From: a virus | Virus record (IMG/VR): IMGVR_UViG_3300036770_007174 | Span: 1 to 64,000 of that record | Direction: 5' to 3' (one strand) | DNA: 64,000 nt | Part shown: one piece after another, positions 41,564 to 50,562 of the stretch | How the letters are laid out: every line of letters begins with the position of its first letter | Numbering within the stretch: position 1 is the stretch's first letter | Position numbers and translations under genes: made by a program | The notes under the pieces: generated by a model | The model's input: only the letters and a program-made list of their open reading frames with translations | The model's database searches: none | Told to the model about the DNA's origin: nothing

Positions 41564-43861
41564 ATGTCGAATCGATTCGCAGCGGCCGCGCGACCCATGC
41601 TCGCGCTAAACGCGATCCGCCTCAGTCATCCGGAAACGCCGCTTCCTGCGGCGTTGGTTCCGTTCGAGCGGACGCAGTTCCATGCCTATCTGGACCGGCC
41701 TGCCCAGGACGTGTTCGCAACTCGGCACGGCGAGACGGACATGGCGATAGTACCTCTCAAGGGCGCAGCGGAACTACCGGGCCCATTGAGTAAGTTGCCT
41801 GTTGCCGAAAACATAAGGCTATTCGCAACTCTAGCCCGCGAATCCGTATTCCGGCATCTTCTGACTTTGCCTAGCAGCTACCGTGTAGTCAGCCGCCGAC
41901 CACCGATTGTTGAGTCCGCAAAGCAGGATAACGTCATTCCGCCATCAATTGGGCTGCCTGCCTGGCTCAAGAAGCGCACGGCTTTGGTCTTCGAGACACG
42001 GATAGTTAAGCATCCCAGCGAAGCGCCCTATGTCGTATTGACTTGCAGCAACCGGCTTCGAAACGTGATCGAAGCAGATTGCGGTCAGTTGCACAGCATC
42101 GGCGTCCCTCTGGTAGGAAACTACGTCTCTGCCTGGACCGACGATCCTGATCCGAAAGTGGCCAAACGTCTCCGTCTTGCTGGGCGAGTGATCGCCAACG
42201 ATGGCGCTGTTCTAAAACTTGCGGATTTTGGTAGTGGCCCTGAAGAACTGGCCATCAATTCGGCCTTCCTTGAACCGACTCGCGCCAATTTCAATGCGGT
42301 CGTGCTAGCATTAATGCAGGGCCGGGCAGAGCGAGTGCTTAAGGAAGTTCAGGAGGCCGAAGGCGGGCTCCGGGCAGGTAAGGCGAGTCTCGACGCTATT
42401 CAGTCCGCGTTACGATATTTTGGCCGGGCCGGCCTCCATATCGCACATGAGGTGCCACTGCGGTTCGAGAGCTTACTCGACCAGAGCGACCGGGCCGTGT
42501 TTCCGCCTATTGAAATGTTCCCGAGGCCGACTTTTGCATTTGATCCGAGCGGTTCTCGCAACGACAATTGGCCGCAGAGGCAACTCGATGCGACCGGGCC
42601 ATACGATAGAGCAACCTTCGAGCGGAAGCGACCCAGGATAGCCGTCATCTGCGAGTCGCGCCGGCGCGGCAATGTATCGGAGACAATCGCTCACTTCCTT
42701 GAAGGTCTCCCCGACGTCAAATCGCACAAGGGGCTCGTTCCTCATGGGACAGGGCTACTTGGTCGTTTCAGACTCCAGAAGCCTCAAGTTGAGTTCTTCG
42801 AGGCCAACGACGACACCGCCTCTGCCTATGCTGAAGCAGCGCGAAACGCTCTGTCGGTGGCAGCCAATCGAAATCAACCTTGGGATCTCGCAATAATACA
42901 AGTGCAAAGAGCTTGGAAGGACAGGCTCCCAAACAATAGTCCCTACTGGTCAGCGAAGGCCACTTTCCTGCGGCGGGACGTGCCCGTACAAGCTATGTCA
43001 TCCGAAATGCTTCAATTAAGCGATTTTGAATATGCATGCGCGCTGGCAAACGCCAGTTTAGCCACTTACGCGAAACTTGGCGGCACTCCTTGGCTGTTGA
43101 AGGCCCGGCCCTCGACGGATCACGAGCTGATATTTGGCCTTGGGTCTCATACTCGCAAGGAAGGCAGGCGGGGTGCCGGGGAACGGATCGTGGGGATCAC
43201 CACGGTGTTCTCCAGCCAAGGCACCTATCTACTTGACGCTCGAACCGCAGCGGTGCCGTTCGAACGCTACCCAGAGGCCTTGCGCGATACGCTGGTCACG
43301 GCGGTCGAGCGTGTGCGCAAAGAAGAGGCGTGGCGCGCTGGCGATACGGTACGCTTGGTGTTCCACGCATTTACCCAGCTCCGCCAAGAAACCGCCGACG
43401 CAGTAGTGGCCGCCGTGGCGAGCATGGGCCTTGCTGGCGTGAAGTTTGCTTTTCTCCATGTGGTCGAAGACCATCCATTCACGGCTTTCGATCATTCCTC
43501 GCCGACCGGGAGAGGTGCCTATGGTCCCGAGCGAGGTCAGGCAATTGAGCTGAACGAACATGAATGGCTACTCGCCCTCACAGGCCGGGATCAGATCAAG
43601 GCAGCATTCCAGGGCATCCCCGATCCCGTGCTGCTACGCTTGCACGAAAAATCTACATTCCGTGATATGAGAACCTTGACACGACAGGTATCTGACTTCG
43701 CCTGTCATTCTTGGCGGACCTACGATCGTGTCCGACTTCCTATCACACTTCTCTACGCCGATGAGATTGCAAAGCAATTGGCCGGCCTTGAGCGAACACC
43801 AGGGTGGGATCCAGATGCTGCGGTGGTTGGTCCGGTGATGCGCAGACCTTGGTTCTTGTGA
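41564..43861 (+). CDS. long-B prokaryotic Argonaute, catalytically inactive PIWI
   Basis: 765 residues with full-length pAgo layout: N and PAZ-like regions (about 1-350), a MID domain (about 365-510) with 'YWSAKATFLRRDVPVQAMSS' near its end, and PIWI (about 510-765). The MID-PIWI join 'LGGTPWLLKARPSTDHELIFG' is typical (key residues GGTPWLLK, HELIFGLGS). In active pAgos the first catalytic Asp lies after the Gly-Ile-Gly/Asp strand; here it reads GLGS with S528 instead. The third acidic site is also absent (LVFHAFTQ). So this is a guide-binding, non-cleaving long-B pAgo, which recognises invader DNA and triggers a partner effector. Low-GC codon use suggests separate acquisition from the phage genes. 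Confidence 0.87.
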   Translation: MSNRFAAAARPMLALNAIRLSHPETPLPAALVPFERTQFHAYLDRPAQDVFATRHGETDMAIVPLKGAAELPGPLSKLPVAENIRLFATLARESVFRHLLTLPSSYRVVSRRPPIVESAKQDNVIPPSIGLPAWLKKRTALVFETRIVKHPSEAPYVVLTCSNRLRNVIEADCGQLHSIGVPLVGNYVSAWTDDPDPKVAKRLRLAGRVIANDGAVLKLADFGSGPEELAINSAFLEPTRANFNAVVLALMQGRAERVLKEVQEAEGGLRAGKASLDAIQSALRYFGRAGLHIAHEVPLRFESLLDQSDRAVFPPIEMFPRPTFAFDPSGSRNDNWPQRQLDATGPYDRATFERKRPRIAVICESRRRGNVSETIAHFLEGLPDVKSHKGLVPHGTGLLGRFRLQKPQVEFFEANDDTASAYAEAARNALSVAANRNQPWDLAIIQVQRAWKDRLPNNSPYWSAKATFLRRDVPVQAMSSEMLQLSDFEYACALANASLATYAKLGGTPWLLKARPSTDHELIFGLGSHTRKEGRRGAGERIVGITTVFSSQGTYLLDARTAAVPFERYPEALRDTLVTAVERVRKEEAWRAGDTVRLVFHAFTQLRQETADAVVAAVASMGLAGVKFAFLHVVEDHPFTAFDHSSPTGRGAYGPERGQAIELNEHEWLLALTGRDQIKAAFQGIPDPVLLRLHEKSTFRDMRTLTRQVSDFACHSWRTYDRVRLPITLLYADEIAKQLAGLERTPGWDPDAAVVGPVMRRPWFL

Positions 43862-45063
43862 CCTGCGGTCCCACCATTCCCCAAATTAGGGCTGGTTTAG
43901 TTGCAGCAGCTGAACCGACCTCTTCAACAGCCGTCCACGTCCAAGCTCTTAGGGCATGGCTCCTAGACGACTATGAGCGATTGGCAAAGCTGTCGGCGGA
44001 GGCAGCCACCAATTTTAATGCGGGTGCCGGGCGATCTGTCCGGCATGTCGCGACCCTTGGCTATATGGCCGCGACCGGGCGACAATTTGTCCAGCTTCAA
44101 CCTGTCCTGGCTGAAGGCCTCGCATGGTTGGGAGAGCGCACATGGTTTCGGCCAAATCAAGCGCATACCTTGGAAGCAGACGGTGTTGCTGCACTCGGTG
44201 TGGCACTCGGTATCCGCGACCGCCACTCGAGCTCCCGAGCAGACTGGCTGCAGAGTCTTGTTGTAAGGAGCGCTAGGTCGCCCGACCTTTCAGTTCTTGA
44301 CCGAGCACTATTTATCGCTGCGGCGCACGTGATTGGTGCGGATGGGCGCCAAGACAGCGCTATGATGCTCCCAGAGGCTCGGTTGGCGCTCTCGCGGCTC
44401 GATCTCGGTACTATCGATGATACCTGCTACATGGAGGCTTGGCGCCGGATCCTACACTTCGACGCAGGAGAGCAGATGGTGCCAGAAGCGGTGTTACTGC
44501 TTAAGGCATTCGACTCGCTGATGGAGCGGACCTTACCGACCCGCTTGGGGCGCCTTGACCCGCGAGACGTACTGCATGTGCTAGAAGGAGTGGGGCGTTC
44601 ATTTAGACGGTGGAGCTGGGAGACTGTCCCTCGGACCCGAAGATCTGCAGCCGCACGTTGGGAGATCGAAAACGAGTACCACGTTCAGAACGTATTGTGG
44701 GCGGTGCTGGCACCCCTGTTCCCAGATTTGAACGACGAAGAAACGTTAGCTCCAATAGGTCAGAAGAGTCCGCGGGTCGATCTCACTATTCCTAGTCTTG
44801 GAACTGTTGTGGAGGTGAAGTTCATGCGAATTACGACCTCTTTTCAAGATGTAATTGAGGAGATCGCTGCTGACGCAAGTCTCTACGCGACAGACCCCCG
44901 TTGGACGTCGATTATTCCATTCGTGTGGGATGACTCAAGGCGTATGGAGGAGCACCAGAAGCTAGTTGCGGGGCTCAAGCAGCTTCCGGGCGTCATCGGT
45001 GCTGTCGTTGTCTCACGCCCAGGAAAGATGGGCCGACCAAATGAAGATTCGTCAAGAGATTGA
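43858..45063 (+). CDS. pAgo-associated PD-(D/E)XK nuclease effector
   Basis: 401 residues from GTG 43858, which overlaps the Argonaute stop (GTGA); an upstream GTG at 43804 would overlap by 58 bases. The N-terminal 270 residues are helical with no recognised domain. The C-terminal domain carries a restriction-like nuclease core: D308 in PRVDLTIPS, then E319-V-K321 in TVVEVKFMR. Translational coupling to an inactive long-B pAgo fits the described arrangement in which target recognition by pAgo activates a partner nuclease that destroys cell DNA (abortive defence). The helical region probably contacts pAgo or regulates the nuclease. Confidence 0.82.
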   Translation: MTCGPTIPQIRAGLVAAAEPTSSTAVHVQALRAWLLDDYERLAKLSAEAATNFNAGAGRSVRHVATLGYMAATGRQFVQLQPVLAEGLAWLGERTWFRPNQAHTLEADGVAALGVALGIRDRHSSSRADWLQSLVVRSARSPDLSVLDRALFIAAAHVIGADGRQDSAMMLPEARLALSRLDLGTIDDTCYMEAWRRILHFDAGEQMVPEAVLLLKAFDSLMERTLPTRLGRLDPRDVLHVLEGVGRSFRRWSWETVPRTRRSAAARWEIENEYHVQNVLWAVLAPLFPDLNDEETLAPIGQKSPRVDLTIPSLGTVVEVKFMRITTSFQDVIEEIAADASLYATDPRWTSIIPFVWDDSRRMEEHQKLVAGLKQLPGVIGAVVVSRPGKMGRPNEDSSRD

Positions 45064-45322
45064 CGACAACGCCGCTCTTTCATGGCGTCGCTTCCCCGGT
45101 GATGGCGTAACCCCTCTGCCAGTGGTCGACATGCCCGCGCCCTTAGCGGGGCGCCGGAGATGGTTATCGGATCAGTCGTTTACGCCCGGTTTCCAGGACA
45201 CGCACGGGCTCCGCCGCAATCCGCCTGAACTCACTGATTTCGACCAAGAATGCGGTTTCCCTGAGCGTTGCTTCGCGGACTCTCCCCGCGTAGTGTGCGA
45301 AGCAGGTGACGGAGAGATTCGC
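45064..45322. other. leader region before the methyltransferase gene
   Basis: About 260 bases between the Argonaute effector and the chosen methyltransferase start. The methyltransferase frame is open through here from ATG 45041, but those residues look unlike the family and lack a ribosome site, whereas GGAGAG at 45311-45316 lies 6 bases before ATG 45323. No separate control gene is present. Confidence 0.4.
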
Positions 45323-47191
45323 ATGGCGCGGGCGAGAAGGATCGCGGAGTCGGGTGGTAACGCCGCCCAACTGACGCGGACCGAGCGAGCCGAGGCGCTG
45401 ATAGCATCTGTCCGGGCGGATGGTATCGACATGGCCCGTGCCATCGCGCGAGAAGTGGCCGAGGGGTGGTTTGACACCAAGGCCGAGTCCGTTATCGACA
45501 TAGTCGCATTCGACTTGACTCTTCCTGTCCTTTCTACTGCGACCGCTGAACAGGCGCGCGCCCTAGGGCGTGACCTGGCCGATTTGGCGATTGGTGAGGC
45601 CATTAGCGAGATCGGACGCATCTACACGCGCTCACTGCCTGCCGACCATCGATCTGCGCATGGTGTCTATTACACTCCGCCCACCCTGGTTCAGCGGCTT
45701 CTGGACCGCGCCGAGGGCGCTGGTGTGGATTGGCTTACCGCCAGGGTAATCTCACCATCATGCGGCGCAGGTGCCTTCCTAGTCGAGGACGCTGCCCGGA
45801 TGGTTGCGGCGATGGACGGGGCCGAACCGGCGATCGTCGTCGCGTCTGTCGGGGCACGCCTCCGCGGATGGGATATCGACCCCTTCGCTGTGTGGTTGTC
45901 TCAGGTCGCCGTCGAGGCTGTGGTGTTGCCGCAGGTCGTCGCGTCTGGCAAGCGATTGCCTCCCATCACCGAGCGCCGCGATAGCCTCATGGATGACTGG
46001 GGCGGGCATGTCGGTGCCTACGACCTGGTCAACGACAACCCCGCCTTCGGTAAGGTCACCAAGACGGACGCGATCACCGAACGTTTCGCCCGAAGTCAGA
46101 AGGGCCACATTAACCTGTACGGGTTGTTCATAGACGTAGCGGTCCACCTGGCTAAACCTAGAGGCGGCGTCATCGCCTATTTGACGCCGACCTCCTATCT
46201 CGGTGGCAACTACTTCGCCCAGCTTCGTTCACTGCTGGTGTCGGAGGCTCGCCCAGCTAGCATTGACCTCGTCGAGAGTCGCCAGGAAGTGTTCCCGGAT
46301 GTTCTCCAGGAGGTGGCCCTCTCCGTATTCGTGCGTGGCCGCCGGTCGCTGACGGCCTCATGCGCTGTGGTGCATGTCGAGCCAACCGGCCTCCGGATCC
46401 AAGATGTCGGACCGCTGGTCGTACCAAAGGACTTGCGGGGCCCTTGGATAATTGCCCGAGACCCTACCAGTGTGCCGTTGGTAGCGGCGATGCAGAAAAT
46501 GGACGCCCGCCTCCTTGACTGGGGTTGGACAGTAAAGACTGGGCCATTGGTGCCCCACAAGAACGCAGAGCGCATGCAAGACGCTCCTGGACCGGGACGT
46601 GTGCCAGTTATCTGGGCCGAAAGCATCTCGGCGATCGGGGGGCGCTTCTCCATCGTCTGCGGTCGTCCGGGCCGAAAAGCATGGTATGCCGCAAGGCAGG
46701 GGAAAGACAGCAACGTCAGCACTGGCGCCGCCCTCTTGCTCCAGCGGACGACGGCGAAGGAGCAGCATCGCAGGCTGATCGGCGCCGTCATGTCGCAGGC
46801 GGCGGTCGATGCGGTTGGCGGGCGGGTTGCAGTGGAGAACCACGTCAATATGCTGTTGCCTACGGGGCCGAAGCCGCAGGTGTCGCTGGCCAGGCTTGCC
46901 GCATTTTTTGCTTCGGAAGCAGCCGACCGGGCGTTCCGATGCATCAGCGGATCCGTCGCCGTCAGCGCAACCGAGTTGGAAGCGTTGCCTCTGCCTAAAG
47001 TAGGTGATCTTATAAAGGCGCTCGCCGCCCCAGAGTCGGAGGCAGCTCTGCTCCGCCTTTACGGGATCCAGCATGGCGAAACTTGCGAAGCCACTGACGA
47101 AGAAGGCCACGGTCACACCGAAGAAGGCCCTGCTCCAGGAAGGGCCGCTGCCGCCGCTTCTGCCGGTCGACGAAATCAGGACGCGGCTTGA
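45323..47191 (+). CDS. type II N6-adenine DNA methyltransferase (BsuBI/PstI-type M)
   Basis: 622 residues from ATG 45323. The S-adenosylmethionine motif I appears as ISPSCGAGAFLVED (about 142-155), and the catalytic motif IV as NDNPAFG (about 237-243), where NPPF/Y is usual; the Pro to Ala change is noteworthy. 'RSAHGVYYTPPTLVQRLLDRA' (key residues GVYYTPP) precedes motif I, as in gamma-type N6 enzymes. The C-terminal part is a target-recognition domain. It protects host DNA by adenine methylation at the site its partner cuts. The 3' end overlaps the restriction gene by 119 bases in another frame. Confidence 0.82.
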   Translation: MARARRIAESGGNAAQLTRTERAEALIASVRADGIDMARAIAREVAEGWFDTKAESVIDIVAFDLTLPVLSTATAEQARALGRDLADLAIGEAISEIGRIYTRSLPADHRSAHGVYYTPPTLVQRLLDRAEGAGVDWLTARVISPSCGAGAFLVEDAARMVAAMDGAEPAIVVASVGARLRGWDIDPFAVWLSQVAVEAVVLPQVVASGKRLPPITERRDSLMDDWGGHVGAYDLVNDNPAFGKVTKTDAITERFARSQKGHINLYGLFIDVAVHLAKPRGGVIAYLTPTSYLGGNYFAQLRSLLVSEARPASIDLVESRQEVFPDVLQEVALSVFVRGRRSLTASCAVVHVEPTGLRIQDVGPLVVPKDLRGPWIIARDPTSVPLVAAMQKMDARLLDWGWTVKTGPLVPHKNAERMQDAPGPGRVPVIWAESISAIGGRFSIVCGRPGRKAWYAARQGKDSNVSTGAALLLQRTTAKEQHRRLIGAVMSQAAVDAVGGRVAVENHVNMLLPTGPKPQVSLARLAAFFASEAADRAFRCISGSVAVSATELEALPLPKVGDLIKALAAPESEAALLRLYGIQHGETCEATDEEGHGHTEEGPAPGRAAAAASAGRRNQDAA

Positions 47192-48209
47192 GGCGATCTT
47201 TCCTCCCGGCATCCAATCGCGCGAGTTTGTAATCAGGGAGAACGCGGCCAAGACGGTCCTCGCGTCGCTTGTCGTGGGCGCCATCGAGGGGCGTGGCCGG
47301 TGGCTCGCGCCTCGCCATATCTATCGGCTTCGTCAGTCGGTCGTTGAGGCAACTGATCCAGCGGATAGGCTGGCCTACTATCGCCGGGTGCCGAGGGCGT
47401 CAGAGGAGGCGGCCTACGCTGACAATAGTCGCGAGGGGGCCAGGGACGAGGCCATACGTCGAGGCCTGATACCGCTAAATGCGATGGTGCTAAGGACCGA
47501 TGTCAGCGTGACATCGATGGAGGGACGCTATGCGCTGACGGAGGACTTCACGCGCCTGTTCGACCCAGCGTTGAAGGACGCAGCCTTCGATGCTGCCGCA
47601 AGAGCATGGCAGGGCAAATACCTGTCGGGCGCCGCGCTCGCCCGGGCAGCGGTCCTCCAGGGAATTGACGCCGGGGGTGTAGAGATCGCTCTGCCACAGG
47701 GTGGTGCCGTGGTGCTTCCTGCCGGTGAAAGCCCCGTCATGACGAAGCACGTGGTGGAGCAGTTCGCGAAACGTTTCTTGGTCAACCCGGTTGTAGTTTG
47801 GATCAGCGACAGCCGCGAGAAGGTATACCAGCACGACACACTCGTGAAGGCGATGCAGGTGCAAATGGACGCCGCACGGCTGCTACCCGATGTGGTCCTC
47901 GTCGACCTTGCTCCCCCGGGCAGACAAGGACGTCTCCTTGTCGTCTTTGTGGAGGTTGTCTTTTCAGATGGTCCGGTGGACGAAGGAAGGCGCGAGCAGC
48001 TCTGGAAACTCCTGGAGGCAAGCCCGAAGGGCTACAAGCCCGAAGATGCGGCTTATGTTACAGTCTACACGGACAGGACCAGTTCCCGCCCCGCCGCCAG
48101 GGCACCGCGTGAACTGGCCTGGAATTCATTTGCATGGTTCGTTACAGAACCGGACTGCATCGTTCAGTACAGGGGTGGGCCGCCGGTCATGCTGGCATCG
48201 TTGCTTTGA
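47073..48209 (+). CDS. BsuBI/PstI-family type II restriction endonuclease
   Basis: 378 residues. The N-terminal half is helical, with 'LEAIFPPGIQSREFVIRENA' and 'RWLAPRHIYRL'. The C-terminal half is the BsuBI_PstI_RE domain: 'NPVVVWISDSREKVYQHDTL', 'LLPDVVLVDLAPPGRQGRLL' with an acidic residue and 'VVFVEVVFSDGPVDEGRREQ' (E and D of the PD-(D/E)XK-like site). 'AYVTVYTDR' then leads into the 'AWNSFAWFVTEPD' end typical of the family. BsuBI and PstI recognise CTGCAG; specificity here is unknown. The start lies inside the methyltransferase gene, so the two are cotranscribed. Confidence 0.88.
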   Translation: MAKLAKPLTKKATVTPKKALLQEGPLPPLLPVDEIRTRLEAIFPPGIQSREFVIRENAAKTVLASLVVGAIEGRGRWLAPRHIYRLRQSVVEATDPADRLAYYRRVPRASEEAAYADNSREGARDEAIRRGLIPLNAMVLRTDVSVTSMEGRYALTEDFTRLFDPALKDAAFDAAARAWQGKYLSGAALARAAVLQGIDAGGVEIALPQGGAVVLPAGESPVMTKHVVEQFAKRFLVNPVVVWISDSREKVYQHDTLVKAMQVQMDAARLLPDVVLVDLAPPGRQGRLLVVFVEVVFSDGPVDEGRREQLWKLLEASPKGYKPEDAAYVTVYTDRTSSRPAARAPRELAWNSFAWFVTEPDCIVQYRGGPPVMLASLL

Positions 48210-48377
48210 CACGTTTTCGTCGGAGACCCTTACCCTGGATGACTGCGAGTGCGATGCTATTGACGGTTGGGTGACGACGAAGATCCGCCTCCGGGCGCCC
48301 CAGTGCGATGGCTACGGCGGTCAGCATGACGACGGCGCTGGCGATGACGATGATGGTCGCTTGCAGTTCCCGCAGAA
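48210..48377. other. convergent gap at the end of the defence island; possible attP region
   Basis: 168 bases between the convergent restriction and recombinase-accessory genes. No gene is seen. Serine-recombinase attachment sites are usually found next to the recombinase operon, so the crossover site may lie here or on the other side of that operon, but no core sequence can be identified from one copy. Confidence 0.3.
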
Positions 48378-48761
48378 CTACTCGCCAGATACTGGTTTGC
48401 TCCACTGCACTCCCACCCCCTTCATCAGCGCTGGCAACGTCACCCCCTCCTCCTGCCGCCCCTCCAGGATCGCCTCCACGATCGCAGGCGCAAGCAGCGT
48501 CAGCCGCAACACGTCGCCGACGTATGTCCGGTCCAGCTTTTCGGCCCGCGCGATATCGGAGACGGAGGCGTAGGTGCCGTCGTCCAGAAGCCGCTTCCAC
48601 CGGAAGGCCCGCCCCAGCGCCTTCAGCAGCGACGGATCGGCGTTGGTCGCAAACTGCCGCGGCGCGGTGGTCAGCACGGACCCTTCCGGCGACACCACCA
48701 CCTTCCGCCCGCCCCGCTTCCGGATCGCCAGCGGCACCCGCACTGTCACCGTGTCGGCCAT
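48378..48761 (-). CDS. small HTH protein of the recombinase operon (127 aa)
   Basis: 127 residues. The N-terminal MADTVTVRVPLAIRKRGGRK is followed by a helical part with 'ASVSDIARAEKLDRTYVGDV', a clear helix-turn-helix (about residues 64-90) like that in ParB/Spo0J-related DNA-binding proteins. It is a regular companion of DUF2924-linked serine recombinases. Its start overlaps the recombinase stop by one base. It likely helps the recombinase choose sites or direction, which is inferred from context. Confidence 0.65.
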   Translation of the reverse strand: MADTVTVRVPLAIRKRGGRKVVVSPEGSVLTTAPRQFATNADPSLLKALGRAFRWKRLLDDGTYASVSDIARAEKLDRTYVGDVLRLTLLAPAIVEAILEGRQEEGVTLPALMKGVGVQWSKPVSGE

Positions 48762-50095
48762 CAGGCTGCCTCGCGCATTGCGTCGCTACCCCGCAGGTCC
48801 CGCACCAGGCTCGACAGCCCGTCGACCCGCAGCTTGATGTCCGCGCCGGTCGGGCCAATGGTCACCCGCTCCACCAGCAGCTGCACCAGCCGTGCCTGCT
48901 CGGCCGGGAACAGCTCATCCCACATCGGCTCTAGCTGCTCCAGCGCCTCGCGGACCTCGGCCTCAGTCACGTCTGGCGCCTCCTCGCGGCAGGCTTTCCA
49001 GGTGCCAACGATCACCTCCGGCTGCCGCACCAGAGCCCGGACCTGGGCAAGCACCACCTGCTCGATCTCGGCTGCGGCAATGCGACGTACGATGTCCGGG
49101 TTGGTGGTGTTCTGATCCTTCAGCACCGCCTGCGCCACGTAGTAGCGGTACTGCCTGCCGCCCTTGCGCGTGTGCGTCGGCGACAGGGCACGACCATCCA
49201 GCCCGAAGATCAGGCCCTTCAGCAGCGCCGGCGATTGCGCCCGGGCCTGGTTGGCCCTGACTCGCGGGCTGACCTGCAGCACGGCGTGCGCCCGATCCCA
49301 GAGGTCCCGAGACACAATGGCCTCGTGCTCGCCAGCGTGAATCCTCCCCTTGTGCGGCGCCTCGCCCAGGTAGGTCCGGTTGGCGAGTAGCCGGTAGAGG
49401 TAACCCTTGTCGATCGGCATCCCGGTCTTCGACAGGACGCCCTGCTGCCGCAGTTCCTGGGCCAGCTTTGTGGCGGACCTAAGCACGACGAACCGCTCGA
49501 AGATCGCCCGCACCTGCCGGGCCTCGCTCTCGACCACGATAAGCTTGCGGGCCTCGACCCGATAGCCGAGCGGCACCTTCCCGCCCATCCACATGCCGCG
49601 GGCGCGGGACGCGGCGAACTTGTCCCTGATTCTCTCGCCAATCAATTCTCTTTCGAACTGAGCAAAGCTGAGCAGGATGTTCAGCGTCAGTCGGCCCATC
49701 GAGGTCGTTGTGTTAAAGGATTGAGTGACGCTCACAAACGTGACGTTGTGCGCCTCCATGGTCTCGACGAGCTTCGCGAAATCCGTCAGCGAGCGGCTGA
49801 GCCGATCGATCTTGTGAACCACAATGACATCGATCCGCCCTTGCTCGATATCGGCCAGTAGCCGCTTCAGCGCCGGACGCTCCAGGGTGCCGCCCGAGAA
49901 GCCTCCGTCATCGTAGTAGTCCGGCACCTCGATCCAGCCTTCCTGGCGCTGGCTGGCGATGTACGCAGCGCAGGCATCGCGCTGGGCGTCCAGCGTGTTG
50001 AACTCCTTCTCCAGCCCCTCGTCGGTGCTCTTGCGGGTGTAGATGGCGCAGCGGATCTTGCGGATCTGCGCGGTGGCCGCGGATTTCTTGCTCAT
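48761..50095 (-). CDS. large serine recombinase (integrase)
   Basis: 444 residues from the ATG at 50095. The resolvase/invertase catalytic domain has 'CAIYTRKSTDEGLEKEFNTL', with the nucleophile at Ser23, the 'DYYDDGGFSGGTLERPAL' and 'VVHKIDRLSRSLTDF' motifs, and the helix 'FAQFERELIGERIRDK' that links to DNA-binding domains. A Recombinase domain (about 165-265, MPIDKGYLYRLLANRTYLGE) and a C-terminal coiled segment follow. It would integrate and excise the element by strand exchange. It overlaps the DUF2924 gene by four bases (ATGA). Confidence 0.9.
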   Translation of the reverse strand: MSKKSAATAQIRKIRCAIYTRKSTDEGLEKEFNTLDAQRDACAAYIASQRQEGWIEVPDYYDDGGFSGGTLERPALKRLLADIEQGRIDVIVVHKIDRLSRSLTDFAKLVETMEAHNVTFVSVTQSFNTTTSMGRLTLNILLSFAQFERELIGERIRDKFAASRARGMWMGGKVPLGYRVEARKLIVVESEARQVRAIFERFVVLRSATKLAQELRQQGVLSKTGMPIDKGYLYRLLANRTYLGEAPHKGRIHAGEHEAIVSRDLWDRAHAVLQVSPRVRANQARAQSPALLKGLIFGLDGRALSPTHTRKGGRQYRYYVAQAVLKDQNTTNPDIVRRIAAAEIEQVVLAQVRALVRQPEVIVGTWKACREEAPDVTEAEVREALEQLEPMWDELFPAEQARLVQLLVERVTIGPTGADIKLRVDGLSSLVRDLRGSDAMREAA

Positions 50096-50562
50096 GCCAG
50101 CCCCCGTTGGTTCTTGAGGCCGAAGAAGGTGAAGCCGTTCCACCGGGTGCCGGTGATGGCGCGGGCGACGGCCGACAGGGACTGGTACGGCCGCCCCTCC
50201 CATCCATAGCCGTTGGCGAGCACGGTCACTGTTTGCTCCACCCCTTTCCACTCGCGGATGAGGCGGGTGCCAGCGATCGGCTTATCCTGGTGGCGGATGC
50301 GGCGGATGATGGCGTTGCCACCGTCCAGCTGCTCGCCGATGGCCTCGAGCTTCGCCACCGTCTCGGGCTTGAGGCCGCCGTATGCAAGCTCCTGTATGCG
50401 GTAAGATAGCCGGCTCTGGATATACGTCCGGCTGAAGGGCGGCGGCTCCTTGCCGAACAGCTCACGCCATTGCTGCTTCAGCTGGGCGATGGGCATGGCG
50501 TGCAGCGCGGCCAGCCGCGCCAGGACCGTGTCCTTGGGGATGGAAGTGATCAACGTGGTCAT
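50092..50562 (-). CDS. DUF2924 domain protein
   Basis: 156 residues. The DUF2924 pattern is clear: 'MPIAQLKQQWRELFGKEPPP', 'SRLSYRIQELAYGG', 'RLIREWKGVEQTVTVLANGY', 'GWEGRPYQSLSAVARAITGT', then 'WNGFTFFGL' at the end. The last strand-rich part resembles DUF4357/RAMA-type modules. DUF2924 genes stand upstream of this recombinase class in alphaproteobacterial phages and islands; their function is unknown, perhaps a recombination directionality or accessory factor. Confidence 0.82.
   Translation of the reverse strand: MTTLITSIPKDTVLARLAALHAMPIAQLKQQWRELFGKEPPPFSRTYIQSRLSYRIQELAYGGLKPETVAKLEAIGEQLDGGNAIIRRIRHQDKPIAGTRLIREWKGVEQTVTVLANGYGWEGRPYQSLSAVARAITGTRWNGFTFFGLKNQRGLA

Noticed and set aside
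41564-43861. Short pAgo (SPARTA/SPARSA-like) assignment
   Set aside because: The protein has N and PAZ-like regions before MID and PIWI and is 765 residues, so it is a long pAgo; the partner is a nuclease, not TIR or SIR2.
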